A stretch of DNA of 64,000 nt from Polynucleobacter sp. MWH-Loch1C5 (GTDB lineage Bacteria; Pseudomonadota; Gammaproteobacteria; Burkholderiales; Burkholderiaceae), in NCBI RefSeq assembly GCF_018881775.1, contig NZ_JACVPR010000001.1, positions 1,258,318 to 1,322,317 on the forward strand, in the 5' to 3' direction. The notes beneath the pieces are model-generated. The model saw only the letters and a program-made list of their open reading frames with translations. It ran no database searches and had not been told where the DNA came from. Numbering within the stretch: the stretch's first letter is position 1; the number at the start of each line of letters is the position of its first letter. Positions 55,761 through 64,000 of the stretch are shown here, piece by piece. The translations under genes and the position numbers were made by a program.

Positions 55761-56632
55761 TGAATGCAACTGTCAACAGTAATATGAATCCTGCAATCTA
55801 CGCTAAACGCAAGCGTAGTAATTGGATTGGTCTGACCTTATCTATGTCCGCCATGGGTGTTGGCATGGCGTTCTTGATGTGGATTTTGGCTATCTTGCTT
55901 TACAAGGGTATATCGGCTATTGATTTGAATCTCTTTATTTCAAGTACGCCTGCACCGGGTTCTGAGGGAGGTGGTTTAGCTAATGCAATCGTCGGAAGTT
56001 TGCTGATCGTTTTGTCCTGTACCCTCATCAGCACGCCTATTGGTGTCATGGCCGGGATTTATCTAGCAGAGTATGGTTCACGTAGCAAAATCGCCACCGT
56101 CACACGTTTTGTAACGGATATTATGTTATCCGCCCCATCGATTGTGATTGGCCTATTCGTGTACGCCATTTATGTTGCTCAGGTGAAACATTTTTCGGGT
56201 TGGGCGGGAACGATTGCTCTCTCTTTAATTGCGATTCCTGTTGTGGTCAGAACGACAGAAAATATGCTCAGCCTAGTGCCCATTCAGTTACGTGAAGCCG
56301 CTTATGCTTTAGGTGCACCTAAATGGAAGGTGTCGTTTAATGTGACACTCAAGGCTGCCCAGAGCGGTGTGATCACAGGTATCTTACTCGCCTTAGCGCG
56401 CGTCAGTGGTGAGACTGCCCCATTGTTATTTACGGCACTCAACAATCAATTTTTCTCTACTAATATGAATGCGCCGATGGCTAATTTGCCAGTGGTCATT
56501 TTCCAGTTTGCCATGAGTCCTTATGACAACTGGGTTGATTTAGCCTGGGGTGGTGCCTTACTGATTACCTTTGTTGTGCTGGGTTTGAATATATTGACGC
56601 GTGTTGTCTTTAGAAAAAAAGTACAGGTATAA
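55757..56632 (+). CDS. pstA: Phosphate ABC transporter permease
   Basis: Partner permease of PstC (291 residues, six helices). It has the EAA loop [20 protein letters not shown] and the following [14 protein letters not shown] segment. The N-terminal 25 residues are polar and charged ([12 protein letters not shown]). It overlaps pstC by four bases and precedes pstB. Confidence 0.95.
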   Translation: MMNATVNSNMNPAIYAKRKRSNWIGLTLSMSAMGVGMAFLMWILAILLYKGISAIDLNLFISSTPAPGSEGGGLANAIVGSLLIVLSCTLISTPIGVMAGIYLAEYGSRSKIATVTRFVTDIMLSAPSIVIGLFVYAIYVAQVKHFSGWAGTIALSLIAIPVVVRTTENMLSLVPIQLREAAYALGAPKWKVSFNVTLKAAQSGVITGILLALARVSGETAPLLFTALNNQFFSTNMNAPMANLPVVIFQFAMSPYDNWVDLAWGGALLITFVVLGLNILTRVVFRKKVQV

Positions 56633-56685
56633 GAAAGTAAAGTATGAGAACTAGCTTTGAGATTGAAAAAATTCAAGGAACAATT

Positions 56686-57459
56686 ATGGATAACCAACAA
56701 GAATTAAAAAATGCACTTGAGATTAAGAACCTCAATTTTTACTATGGTTCATTTCAGGGTTTAAAGAACATTAATCTAAATATCGCTGAGCGTCATGTAA
56801 CCGCCTTTATTGGGCCATCTGGTTGTGGTAAATCGACTCTGCTGCGAACCTTAAATCGTATGTATGACCTGTATCCAGGGCAGCGTGCTGAAGGTGAGAT
56901 TAATTTCTACGGTATGAATATCCTAGATCCTAAGCAAGACTTGAACTTGCTACGTTCAAGGATAGGTATGGTTTTCCAAAAGCCAACACCATTCCCGATG
57001 ACGATTTATGACAACATTGCCTTTGGTGTCAAGTTGTATGAGTCTTTATCGAAGGCAGAGATGGATGAGCGTGTGGAGTGGGCTTTAAATAAAGCTGCAT
57101 TATGGAATGAAGTGAAAGATAAACTGGGTCAGAGTGGCTTATCTCTCTCTGGTGGTCAACAGCAACGTTTATGTATTGCTAGAGGTGTTGCAGTGAAGCC
57201 ATCCATCTTGTTGCTTGATGAGCCCACATCTGCGTTGGATCCTATTTCCACTGCCAAGGTTGAAGAATTAGTCCACGAACTCAAAAAAGACTATACGATT
57301 GCCATTGTGACTCACAATATGCAGCAGGCTGCGCGTGTATCAGATTTCACGGCCTACATGTATTTGGGTGAGATGGTGGAGTTTGGTAAGACCGATGAAT
57401 TATTTATTAAGCCGAAAAAGAAAGAGACCGAGGATTACATTACCGGTCGTTTCGGCTAA
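56686..57459 (+). CDS. pstB: Phosphate ABC transporter ATP-binding protein
   Basis: ATPase of the phosphate importer. The ATG at 56686 has AAGGA about eight bases upstream and gives 257 residues, the same as E. coli PstB; an earlier ATG at 56644 would add 14. Walker [10 protein letters not shown], the signature LSGGQQQR and Walker [12 protein letters not shown] are intact. It follows pstA closely and is followed by phoU. Confidence 0.95.
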   Translation: MDNQQELKNALEIKNLNFYYGSFQGLKNINLNIAERHVTAFIGPSGCGKSTLLRTLNRMYDLYPGQRAEGEINFYGMNILDPKQDLNLLRSRIGMVFQKPTPFPMTIYDNIAFGVKLYESLSKAEMDERVEWALNKAALWNEVKDKLGQSGLSLSGGQQQRLCIARGVAVKPSILLLDEPTSALDPISTAKVEELVHELKKDYTIAIVTHNMQQAARVSDFTAYMYLGEMVEFGKTDELFIKPKKKETEDYITGRFG

Positions 57460-57474
57460 AACAGGAGACTAAAA

Positions 57475-58179
57475 ATGGTAGATAAACATTTATCTTCACA
57501 ATTTGATGCTGATTTAAATTCAGTATGTGGCAAGTTGCTCGAAATGGGTGGCCTTGTTGAGTCGCAAGTTTCTATGGGTATGCGTGCTTTCGCGCAGTTA
57601 GATGCTGAGCTGGCTGACCAAGTCATGGCTCGCGAGCGTGATGTTAATACGATGGAAGTAGAAATTGACTCAGCCTGCACAGAGTTAATTGCAAGACGTC
57701 AACCCACGGCTCGCGACTTGCGTTTAGTGATGGCTATCTCAAAAGCCATTACTAATTTGGAGCGTGCCGGTGACGAAGCGGATCGTATCGCACGTCGAAC
57801 CAAGCACATCATGGAAGACAGTGCCTCACACGGCATCAACACTGCTGAAATCCGTTTGGCAGGCCAGATGGCGATTTCTCTTCTCAGAAGAAGTCTGGAC
57901 TCATTTGCTCGTCTAGATACATCAGCTGCTGCTGATGTGGTCAGTGAAGATAAGCAGATTGATGAAGAGTTTCGTGCATTTGTTCGTAAGCTGGTGACCT
58001 ATATGATGGAAGATCCGCGCACGATTTCAGTTGCCTTGGATATGTTGTTCATTGCTAAGGCTGTAGAGCGTATTGGCGATCATGCGAAGAACATCGCTGA
58101 ATTCGTTATCTACATCGTTAAGGGAACTGATGTGCGCCATTTGCCACAAGAAAAACTACAACAAGAGGCAAAAAGCTAA
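57475..58179 (+). CDS. phoU: Phosphate signalling protein PhoU
   Basis: Helical regulator that connects Pst transport state to PhoR and keeps the Pho regulon off when phosphate is ample. Two PhoU repeats are seen (about residues 15-105 and 120-215), with metal-binding acidic clusters such as ERAGDEADRIA and ERIGDHAKNIAEF. 234 residues, normal. phoB starts three bases after its stop. Confidence 0.95.
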   Translation: MVDKHLSSQFDADLNSVCGKLLEMGGLVESQVSMGMRAFAQLDAELADQVMARERDVNTMEVEIDSACTELIARRQPTARDLRLVMAISKAITNLERAGDEADRIARRTKHIMEDSASHGINTAEIRLAGQMAISLLRRSLDSFARLDTSAAADVVSEDKQIDEEFRAFVRKLVTYMMEDPRTISVALDMLFIAKAVERIGDHAKNIAEFVIYIVKGTDVRHLPQEKLQQEAKS

Positions 58180-58182
58180 TTT

Positions 58183-58893
58183 ATGGCAAGTAGTATCTTA
58201 ATTGTTGAAGATGAACCCTCTATTGCTGAGCTCATTGCAGTTAATTTAAGCCATGCGGGCTTTTTGCCGGTGCGGGCGTTTCAAACAGAGCAAGCCTCGC
58301 AATTAATGAAGGAGGTCTTACCTGATTTAGTTGTGCTCGATTGGATGTTGCCAGGTAAGTCCGGAGTGCAGTTTGCGAAAGAACTCAGAGCTAACGAGCG
58401 CACTAAAGATATCCCCATTATTTTACTGACAGCCCGTAGTGAGGAGATGGACAAGATTGCAGGCTTGGAGGCGGGGGCGGATGATTACATCACTAAACCT
58501 TTCTCACCCAAAGAGCTCGTTGCTCGTATACGTGCCGTATTGCGACGCAGAGCTCCTCAGTTGGCAGACGAAGTGGTGCAGATCAATCAATTGAGGCTAG
58601 ATCCAGTATCGCATCGTGTGACTGCCCAAGCTGATGGTCATGAATCTACCTTGGATCTGGGGCCTACTGAGTTCAGGCTACTTCATTTCTTGATGACTCA
58701 TCCAGAACGAGTTCACTCTAGGAGCCAGTTATTGGATAAGGTATGGGGTGACCATGTCTTTGTTGAAGAGCGCACGGTGGATGTACATATTAAGCGTCTT
58801 AGAGCTGCTTTAGCCCCAGCAGGCTGCCAAAACTTGATAGAAACAGTGCGTGGTAGCGGCTATCGTTTAACTAAAAACCCGGTGCTTGAATAG
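58183..58893 (+). CDS. phoB: Phosphate regulon response regulator PhoB
   Basis: OmpR-type activator that binds Pho boxes when phosphorylated by PhoR. The receiver domain has acidic Glu9-Asp10, phospho-acceptor Asp53 (VVLDWMLPG) and ITKPFSPKEL. The winged-helix effector has EERTVDVHIKRLRAAL and RGSGYRL. It ends with a strong terminator, so phoR, 2 kb away, is not simply co-transcribed. Confidence 0.96.
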   Translation: MASSILIVEDEPSIAELIAVNLSHAGFLPVRAFQTEQASQLMKEVLPDLVVLDWMLPGKSGVQFAKELRANERTKDIPIILLTARSEEMDKIAGLEAGADDYITKPFSPKELVARIRAVLRRRAPQLADEVVQINQLRLDPVSHRVTAQADGHESTLDLGPTEFRLLHFLMTHPERVHSRSQLLDKVWGDHVFVEERTVDVHIKRLRAALAPAGCQNLIETVRGSGYRLTKNPVLE

Positions 58894-58912
58894 CTTGGTT
58901 AGGAAGATATCC

Positions 58913-58940
58913 AAAGGCCACGGATTGTGGCCTTTTTTAT
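58913..58940. terminator. Terminator shared by phoB and dgkA-2
   Basis: Perfect nine-base stem AAAGGCCAC (58913-58921) and GTGGCCTTT (58927-58935), loop GGATT, then TTTT. On the minus strand it is followed by an A/T-rich run, so it may serve both convergent genes. Confidence 0.85.
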
Positions 58941-59332
58941 ATAAATTGATAAAGGATTAGACCCCAGGTCATGGCGCATATCAAGAGGGCCACCATCACT
59001 GCCGCACTACCAAAGTCTTTAGCTCGTTTTGATAAATCGTGAACCTCAAAAGAAATGCGATCAATCGCAGCCTCAACGCTGGAATTGAGTAATTCGACCA
59101 CTAGAACGGCCAGAACTGAGCTAATCATTAATATTTTTTCTACCGCTGTGACCGGAAGAAAAATAGCAATCGGAATCAAAATTAAAGCCAGAAATAGTTC
59201 TTGTCGGAATGCACTTTCTTCGCGATAGGCAAACAGCAAGCCATTCCATGAGTTCACTGCCGCGCGTATAGCTCTGGTGATCCCTTTATTGCCTTTGTGT
59301 GGGTTATCTTCAATACGATAATTCGCGCTCAT
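58937..59332 (-). CDS. dgkA: Diacylglycerol kinase (DgkA family, copy 2)
   Basis: Three-helix membrane kinase that turns diacylglycerol into phosphatidate (131 residues). The signature ELLNSSVEAAIDRIS and KDFGSAAVMVAL are present, after an N-terminal NSWNGLLFAYREESAFRQE amphipathic part. AAGGAG precedes the ATG closely on the minus strand. It is divergent from ugd and lies in the pho region, suggesting diacylglycerol recycling when lipids are remodelled; that is inferred. Sequence differs considerably from copy 1. Confidence 0.93.
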   Translation of the reverse strand: MSANYRIEDNPHKGNKGITRAIRAAVNSWNGLLFAYREESAFRQELFLALILIPIAIFLPVTAVEKILMISSVLAVLVVELLNSSVEAAIDRISFEVHDLSKRAKDFGSAAVMVALLICAMTWGLILYQFI

Positions 59333-59371
59333 AGATCTCCTTTTATTTCAGGCACATTAAGCAATAGCTAT

Positions 59372-59432
59372 GTGACAAGATGATGTCATTACTTGACTTC
59401 AATTTGTCACCAAGTCGTTAAATTTCTATCAC
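59372..59432. promoter_or_regulatory. Pho-like repeats between dgkA-2 and ugd
   Basis: Minus strand: ATGACAT (59383-59389) and TTGTCAC (59372-59378) are 11 bases apart. Plus strand: TTGTCAC (59404-59410) and CTATCAC (59426-59432) are 22 bases (two helical turns) apart, with a degenerate middle repeat. Each matches the CTGTCAT/C unit at 5-6 of 7 positions. These could be PhoB sites for both genes, but are weaker than those at arsR and pstS. Confidence 0.4.
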
Positions 59433-59475
59433 ATTGCCTTTGCACACTGTGAGTAATTTATGAACAGGGGGCAAA

Positions 59476-60924
59476 ATGAAAGTCACAGTCATTGGCACGG
59501 GTTATGTAGGTCTAGTCACAGGCGCTTGTCTAGCTGAATTAGGTAATGAAGTATTTTGCTTAGATGTTGATGCTGAAAAAATTAATTTATTAAACCATGG
59601 CGGTATCCCAATTTACGAGCCAGGCTTGAAAGAAATCGTAGATCGTAACCGCGCTTATGGACGTTTAACTTTTTCGACAGATGTCGCCGCTAGCGTAGCC
59701 CATGGTGATATTCAATTTATTGCAGTTGGCACGCCTCCTGATGAAGATGGCTCAGCAGATATGCAGTATGTATTGGCTGCGGCTCGGGCGATTGGTCGTT
59801 GCATGACCACTTTTAAAGTGATTGTTGATAAATCCACGGTACCCGTAGGTACGGCTGATCGTGTGACTCAGGTCATTGCAGAAGAGTTGGCCATCAGGGG
59901 TTTACCTGCAGAAAACTTTTCAGTGGTCTCCAATCCTGAGTTTTTAAAAGAGGGGGCAGCTGTAGAAGATTTTATGAGGCCAGACCGGATTGTGATTGGT
60001 ACTCAAACTAATGCAGCAGGTTTGGCCGCTAAAGAGCTGATGCGAAAGCTATATAGCCCATTTAATCGTCATCATGAACGTACTTACTATATGGATGTGA
60101 GAAGTGCGGAATTAACTAAATATGCAGCGAATGCCATGTTGGCTACCCGTATCTCCTTCATGAACGAAATTGCTAATTTAGCTGATCAAGTAGGGGCTGA
60201 TATTGAGTCAGTTCGCCTAGGCATTGGTTCAGATAGCCGCATTGGTTATGGATTCTTATATGCGGGCACGGGGTATGGGGGTAGCTGTTTTCCAAAAGAT
60301 GTGAGTGCACTTAATAAAATCGCCCAGCAATGTGGTCAAGATTTAAAGTTGCTCAGTGCCGTAGAAGCTGTCAACGAACAACAAAAACATATCCTAATCA
60401 AGAAAATCACCAGTAAGCTTGGCAAGGATTTAACAGGTAAAACTTTTGCCTTATGGGGTCTGGCATTTAAGCCTAATACAGACGATATGCGTGAAGCGCC
60501 GAGTCGAGTGATTATCCGTAATTTGTTGATGCGCGGTGCCTGCGTACAGGCCTTTGATCCTGTGGCGCAATTAGAAGCTCAAAGGGTGCTTTATCAAGAT
60601 ATGGCTGATATTCCAGAGTTATTGGATCAACTAGATTTTGTCGCAGATCCCCAGGATGCTCTTCGAGGATCTGATGCTTTAATTATCGTGACTGAATGGA
60701 AGCAATTTAGAAGTCCCGATTTTCACTTGATGAAGCAACAGCTCAAGCTCGGTATGATTTTTGATGGGCGTAATCTCTATGATCCACTACATCTTCAGGA
60801 ATTAGGTCTGGAATATTACGGTGTTGGTAGAGCATCTCATGGGGCCGCGGACCCATTTGCCTTTGTTGATCAGAATCATCTTCCAACGAGTCGCGAGCCT
60901 CTCTATACACACTTCACTGCCTGA
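59476..60924 (+). CDS. ugd: UDP-glucose 6-dehydrogenase
   Basis: Oxidises UDP-glucose to UDP-glucuronate, a precursor of capsule, aminoarabinose-modified lipid A and glucuronosyl lipids. The NAD fold has [19 protein letters not shown], and the catalytic Cys271 sits in [10 protein letters not shown]. Full length at 482 residues, with a somewhat long polar tail. It starts downstream of the Pho-like repeats and 26 bases before phoR, so PhoB may control it and phoR together. In other Burkholderiales phoB and phoR are normally adjacent. Confidence 0.94.
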   Translation: MKVTVIGTGYVGLVTGACLAELGNEVFCLDVDAEKINLLNHGGIPIYEPGLKEIVDRNRAYGRLTFSTDVAASVAHGDIQFIAVGTPPDEDGSADMQYVLAAARAIGRCMTTFKVIVDKSTVPVGTADRVTQVIAEELAIRGLPAENFSVVSNPEFLKEGAAVEDFMRPDRIVIGTQTNAAGLAAKELMRKLYSPFNRHHERTYYMDVRSAELTKYAANAMLATRISFMNEIANLADQVGADIESVRLGIGSDSRIGYGFLYAGTGYGGSCFPKDVSALNKIAQQCGQDLKLLSAVEAVNEQQKHILIKKITSKLGKDLTGKTFALWGLAFKPNTDDMREAPSRVIIRNLLMRGACVQAFDPVAQLEAQRVLYQDMADIPELLDQLDFVADPQDALRGSDALIIVTEWKQFRSPDFHLMKQQLKLGMIFDGRNLYDPLHLQELGLEYYGVGRASHGAADPFAFVDQNHLPTSREPLYTHFTA

Positions 60925-60950
60925 TCTAAATAATTGGTAAGATTCGAGCT

Positions 60951-62252
60951 ATGTTGTCTTTTCAAGCTCGCATTGTTACGATTATTCTAATCACCATCGT
61001 TTTGGGATGGATTTTCTCCCAGCTTTATGGTTTGGTAGGTGGTTTACTAGCAGCCCTGATTTTTTTGACTATCTTATTAGTTCATCAGCTTTGGCATGCC
61101 CAGAACTTCACTAAGCTTTTAATGACCGCGCGCTACGGAGATGTGCCCGGAGCATTAGGTATATGGGGTGAAATCTACTATCGCCTACATAAATTGGTCA
61201 AAGGGTGGCGTGACCAAGTCCTTGAGGTTGAGAAACAGCATCAGCGGTTTATTCAAGCGATTCAGGCATCTCCTAATGGTGTGATCATGCTGAATGAGGA
61301 TGATCAGATTGAATGGTGCAATGAAGTCGCTGAGCAACATTTTGGCATACAAGCACGTCGCGATGCTATGCAAAGAATCACCCATATTCTGCGTAAGCCG
61401 GCTTTTGTTCAATATATATTGCGTCAAAATTATCGTGATCCGGTTCGCCTGACTAATATGGGTCTTTATGAGCAATATTCTTTGGATGTGCAAATTTTCC
61501 CCTATGGCGATAAGCAGAAGCTAGTGCTTTCCCAGGATATCTCTCAGATTGAAAAAACAGACGCTATGCGAAGAGATTTTGTGGCAAATGTTTCACATGA
61601 GTTAAAAACACCTTTGACTGTCATGGCCGGTTTTCTTGAAACCGTACAGGAGTTAGATTTAACTGCTGAAGAGAGACAGAAGTACCTTGGCCTGATCAGT
61701 GCTCAAACGGGTAGGATGAAAAATTTAGTGGATGATTTATTAACTTTGGCTAAATTAGAAGGAAATCCTGAGCCGCCGATCTCTCAGACCGTTCGGGTTT
61801 CTCAATTGATGCAGCGTCTAGTGATGGATGCAGAAGGTTTATCACAGGGTGCGCATCGTATTCGTTCGGAAATCTTGTCAAACAAAGACTTCTTGGGGGA
61901 TGAGGCTGAAATTTACTCTGCCTTTAGTAATTTGGTTTCTAACGCTATTCGCTATACGCCTGCTGGTGGTGAAGTAACCGTCATTTGGAAGGATGCTGAT
62001 GAGGGTGGTGTTGAGTTTGTTGTGATGGATACTGGGCCAGGTATAGCAGAGGAACACATACCACGTTTAACAGAACGCTTTTATCGGGTTGACCGAAGTC
62101 GTTCCCGTGAGACGGGTGGTACTGGTCTTGGTTTAGCCATTGTGAAGCATGTGGCCACACGCCATCAGGGAGAGTTGCGTATTACTTCTTCCTTAGGGAT
62201 TGGTAGTCGCTTTACTATCTTTATCCCAGCTCAACGTGTGGTTTCTGAATAA
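60951..62252 (+). CDS. phoR: Phosphate regulon sensor histidine kinase PhoR
   Basis: Membrane sensor that phosphorylates PhoB under phosphate limitation. Two transmembrane helices (about residues 8-46) with almost no periplasmic loop are followed by a charged linker like that of E. coli PhoR, a PAS domain (about residues 100-190), HisKA with phospho-acceptor His216 in VSHELKTP, and an HATPase domain with VSNAIRYTPAGG and GTGLGLAIVKH. It lies just after ugd and converges on ppk. Confidence 0.95.
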   Translation: MLSFQARIVTIILITIVLGWIFSQLYGLVGGLLAALIFLTILLVHQLWHAQNFTKLLMTARYGDVPGALGIWGEIYYRLHKLVKGWRDQVLEVEKQHQRFIQAIQASPNGVIMLNEDDQIEWCNEVAEQHFGIQARRDAMQRITHILRKPAFVQYILRQNYRDPVRLTNMGLYEQYSLDVQIFPYGDKQKLVLSQDISQIEKTDAMRRDFVANVSHELKTPLTVMAGFLETVQELDLTAEERQKYLGLISAQTGRMKNLVDDLLTLAKLEGNPEPPISQTVRVSQLMQRLVMDAEGLSQGAHRIRSEILSNKDFLGDEAEIYSAFSNLVSNAIRYTPAGGEVTVIWKDADEGGVEFVVMDTGPGIAEEHIPRLTERFYRVDRSRSRETGGTGLGLAIVKHVATRHQGELRITSSLGIGSRFTIFIPAQRVVSE

Positions 62253-62260
62253 TTCAGAAT

Positions 62261-64000
62261 TTAATCTGAGAGCAGTTTGACTAATTCTAATTGACCAATA
62301 AACGGCTTACTGCTAGACCTTGCTTGTAGTTGTTTATAGCTGCCCTCAGCTTGCATGATCCACGCGGTGGTGTTATCTTTTAAAAGCATCATAAAGCCTT
62401 CACGAATCACTCTGGCTTTTAGTTTCTTATCCAAGACTGGGAAGGCGACTTCAACACGTCTAAAGAGATTGCGATCCATCCAGTCTGCTGAGGATAGATA
62501 TAAGGTCTCAGCACCATCTGCATAGAAATAATAAATACGGTGATGTTCTAAAAACTTACCAATAATGGAGCGAACTTTGATATTTTCAGAGAGTCCCGGT
62601 ACGCCCGGTTGTAGTGCGCAGACACCACGAATGATCAAATCAATCTTGACGCCAGCGGCTGAGGCTTTATAGAGCTCGGCAATGATGGTCGGTTCTAGTA
62701 GGGCATTCATCTTAGCCATAATTCGTGCCTTACGGCCGGCTTTGGCAGCGCGTGCTTCAGCACGAATGTGCGCGATGAGCTCGCTATGCATAGTAAAGGG
62801 GGACTGCCATAATTGCTTGAGTTCAGTGCGGCTACCTGTACCAGTGAGTTGCATGAAGACATGATGCATATCTTCACAAATTTCTTGGTTGGCTGTCATT
62901 AGGCCAAAATCACTATATAAGCGAGCCGTTCGTGGGTGATAGTTTCCTGTACCTAAATGGGCATAGCGCTTGAGCAAGACCTTAGATTTGCGACGACCTT
63001 GTGCAGGAACGACTTCTCGCCGCACAATCAATAGCATCTTGGCATGACATTTATGGCCGACTACGCCATAGACCACATGAGCGCCCACTTTTTCTAATTT
63101 GGCCGCCCAAGATATATTGGTTTGCTCATCAAAGCGCGCCAGGAGTTCTACCACGACGGTCACTTCTTTACCGTTACGGGCTGCTTCCATGAGTGCATCC
63201 ATCACTTGAGATTGATCGCCGGTTCGATAAACAGTTTGTTTAATCGCTAAAACATCAGGGTCACGCGCAGCTTCTTTGAGCATTTCAAGTACCGGATCAA
63301 AAGCCTCGTAAGGATGATGAAGTAATACATCTTTCTCATCCAAAATATCAAAAATGCTATGTTGACCAGGTTTTGGCGTTACAGATTTTGTCGGGGAGTG
63401 TTTGGGAAATTTAAGATCGGGCCGGTCGACCAGATCAGGAATTTGCACCAGTCGTACAAGATTGACGGGGCCGTTGACGCGATAACAATCTGCTTCGTTC
63501 AAATGATTCATTTGACGAAGATATTTAATCAAGCCTTCTGGCATGGTGTCGGTTACTTCGAGCCTTACGGCGTCTCCAAGATGGCGTGTGGGCAACTCAC
63601 CCTGTAAGGCCGAGCGCAAATCGGTAATGTCATCTTCATCGACAAATAGATCCGAATTACGCGTGACCCTAAATTGGTGACAGCCGGTGACTGCCATCCC
63701 GGGAAAAAGCTGTGGGACAAAAGCTTGCATAAAGGATGATAGTAGTACAAAGCCATGGGGTGCATCACAGAGGTGACTTGGCATCGGTACCACACGCGGT
63801 AGGGAGCGCGGGGCTTGGACTACGGCTAAGCTAGCTTCACGCCCAAAGGCATCTTGACCTGAGAGGCTGACAAAAAAGTTCAAGCTCTTATTGATTACCT
63901 TGGGGAAAGGATGTGCTGGATCTAGTGCTATTGGGGTTAGAAGGGGAACCAGTTCGGTATTAAAGAATTCTTGAGCCCATTTTTTTTGCCCTGCACTCCA
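62261..64000 (-). CDS. ppk: Polyphosphate kinase 1, 3' part (partial at right edge)
   Basis: Reversible synthesis of polyphosphate from ATP. The frame is open to the right edge; the last 39 codons translate to PLLTPIALDPAHPFPKVINK and following residues, the N/H-domain junction of PPK1. About 580 residues are visible, with about 110 more expected upstream. The autophosphorylated His lies in VGHKCHAKML. ppk is classically next to or within the pho cluster. Eight bases separate its stop from that of phoR. Confidence 0.95.
   Translation of the reverse strand, partial: WSAGQKKWAQEFFNTELVPLLTPIALDPAHPFPKVINKSLNFFVSLSGQDAFGREASLAVVQAPRSLPRVVPMPSHLCDAPHGFVLLSSFMQAFVPQLFPGMAVTGCHQFRVTRNSDLFVDEDDITDLRSALQGELPTRHLGDAVRLEVTDTMPEGLIKYLRQMNHLNEADCYRVNGPVNLVRLVQIPDLVDRPDLKFPKHSPTKSVTPKPGQHSIFDILDEKDVLLHHPYEAFDPVLEMLKEAARDPDVLAIKQTVYRTGDQSQVMDALMEAARNGKEVTVVVELLARFDEQTNISWAAKLEKVGAHVVYGVVGHKCHAKMLLIVRREVVPAQGRRKSKVLLKRYAHLGTGNYHPRTARLYSDFGLMTANQEICEDMHHVFMQLTGTGSRTELKQLWQSPFTMHSELIAHIRAEARAAKAGRKARIMAKMNALLEPTIIAELYKASAAGVKIDLIIRGVCALQPGVPGLSENIKVRSIIGKFLEHHRIYYFYADGAETLYLSSADWMDRNLFRRVEVAFPVLDKKLKARVIREGFMMLLKDNTTAWIMQAEGSYKQLQARSSSKPFIGQLELVKLLSD

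Noticed and set aside
1-64000. CRISPR arrays, tRNA or rRNA genes, transposons, prophage
   Set aside because: No regularly spaced repeats, tRNA cloverleaf, transposase or integrase frame was seen. Nearly all DNA is accounted for by recognised genes.

Overview
The window looks like a chromosomal segment of a betaproteobacterium of the order Burkholderiales, most likely a Polynucleobacter-like member of Burkholderiaceae. This is inferred from three things. The DUF2818 gene directly follows nuoN. The order rlmE-ftsH-folP-glmM ... pstSCAB-phoU-phoB ... phoR-ppk is the usual Burkholderia/Ralstonia order with extra genes inserted. The base composition is moderate, judged by eye as mid-40s percent GC, and there is little intergenic DNA. 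No tRNA, rRNA, CRISPR array, insertion sequence or prophage was seen, and no gene-free stretch exceeds about 250 bases.

Layout. 1-7.8 kb: end of the respiratory complex I operon (nuoH partial, nuoI-N), then a DUF2818 membrane protein and a Nudix ADP-sugar hydrolase. 7.9-9.9 kb: an SbtA-type bicarbonate/sodium permease and a zinc-ribbon methyltransferase. 9.9-16 kb (minus strand): heavy-metal efflux operon czcCBA-1, ending in a PII-like gene of the PII-NG type. 16-21 kb: DUF1178, a small lipoprotein, methylmalonate-semialdehyde dehydrogenase, hemN, an unknown secreted protein and a DUF4395 protein. 21.1-29.7 kb: one tightly packed operon, eptA (lipid A phosphoethanolamine transferase) - PAP2 phosphatase - dgkA - czcCBA-2, with a sequence matching the PmrA box upstream of eptA. 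29.7-38.2 kb: dnaQ preceded by a multidrug RND pump pair, rnhA, a methyltransferase, and divergent gloB-mltD. 38.3-51.5 kb: prpE, carAB, greA, DUF4149, a YhbY-type RNA-binding protein, rlmE, ftsH, folP, glmM. 51.5-53.5 kb: arsenic cassette arsR-arsI-arsC-aqpS. 53.6-64 kb: pstSCAB-phoU-phoB, then a second dgkA and ugd, then phoR and the 3' part of ppk.

How it fits together. Two themes recur: metal and metalloid defence, and phosphate. The arsenic cassette sits next to the phosphate uptake system by which arsenate enters cells. Its promoter appears to combine a perfect tandem PhoB box, a -10 hexamer and a perfect palindrome (the likely ArsR operator), all within about 45 bases and with little or no 5' leader. 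The eptA operon couples lipid A head-group modification, recycling of the diacylglycerol by-product and divalent-metal efflux. The pho cluster is split by dgkA and ugd, whose shared upstream region carries weaker Pho-like repeats on both strands, suggesting lipid or surface-sugar remodelling under phosphate limitation. The two czc pumps differ at the transmembrane acidic residues linked to divalent-metal transport, so they probably handle different metals.
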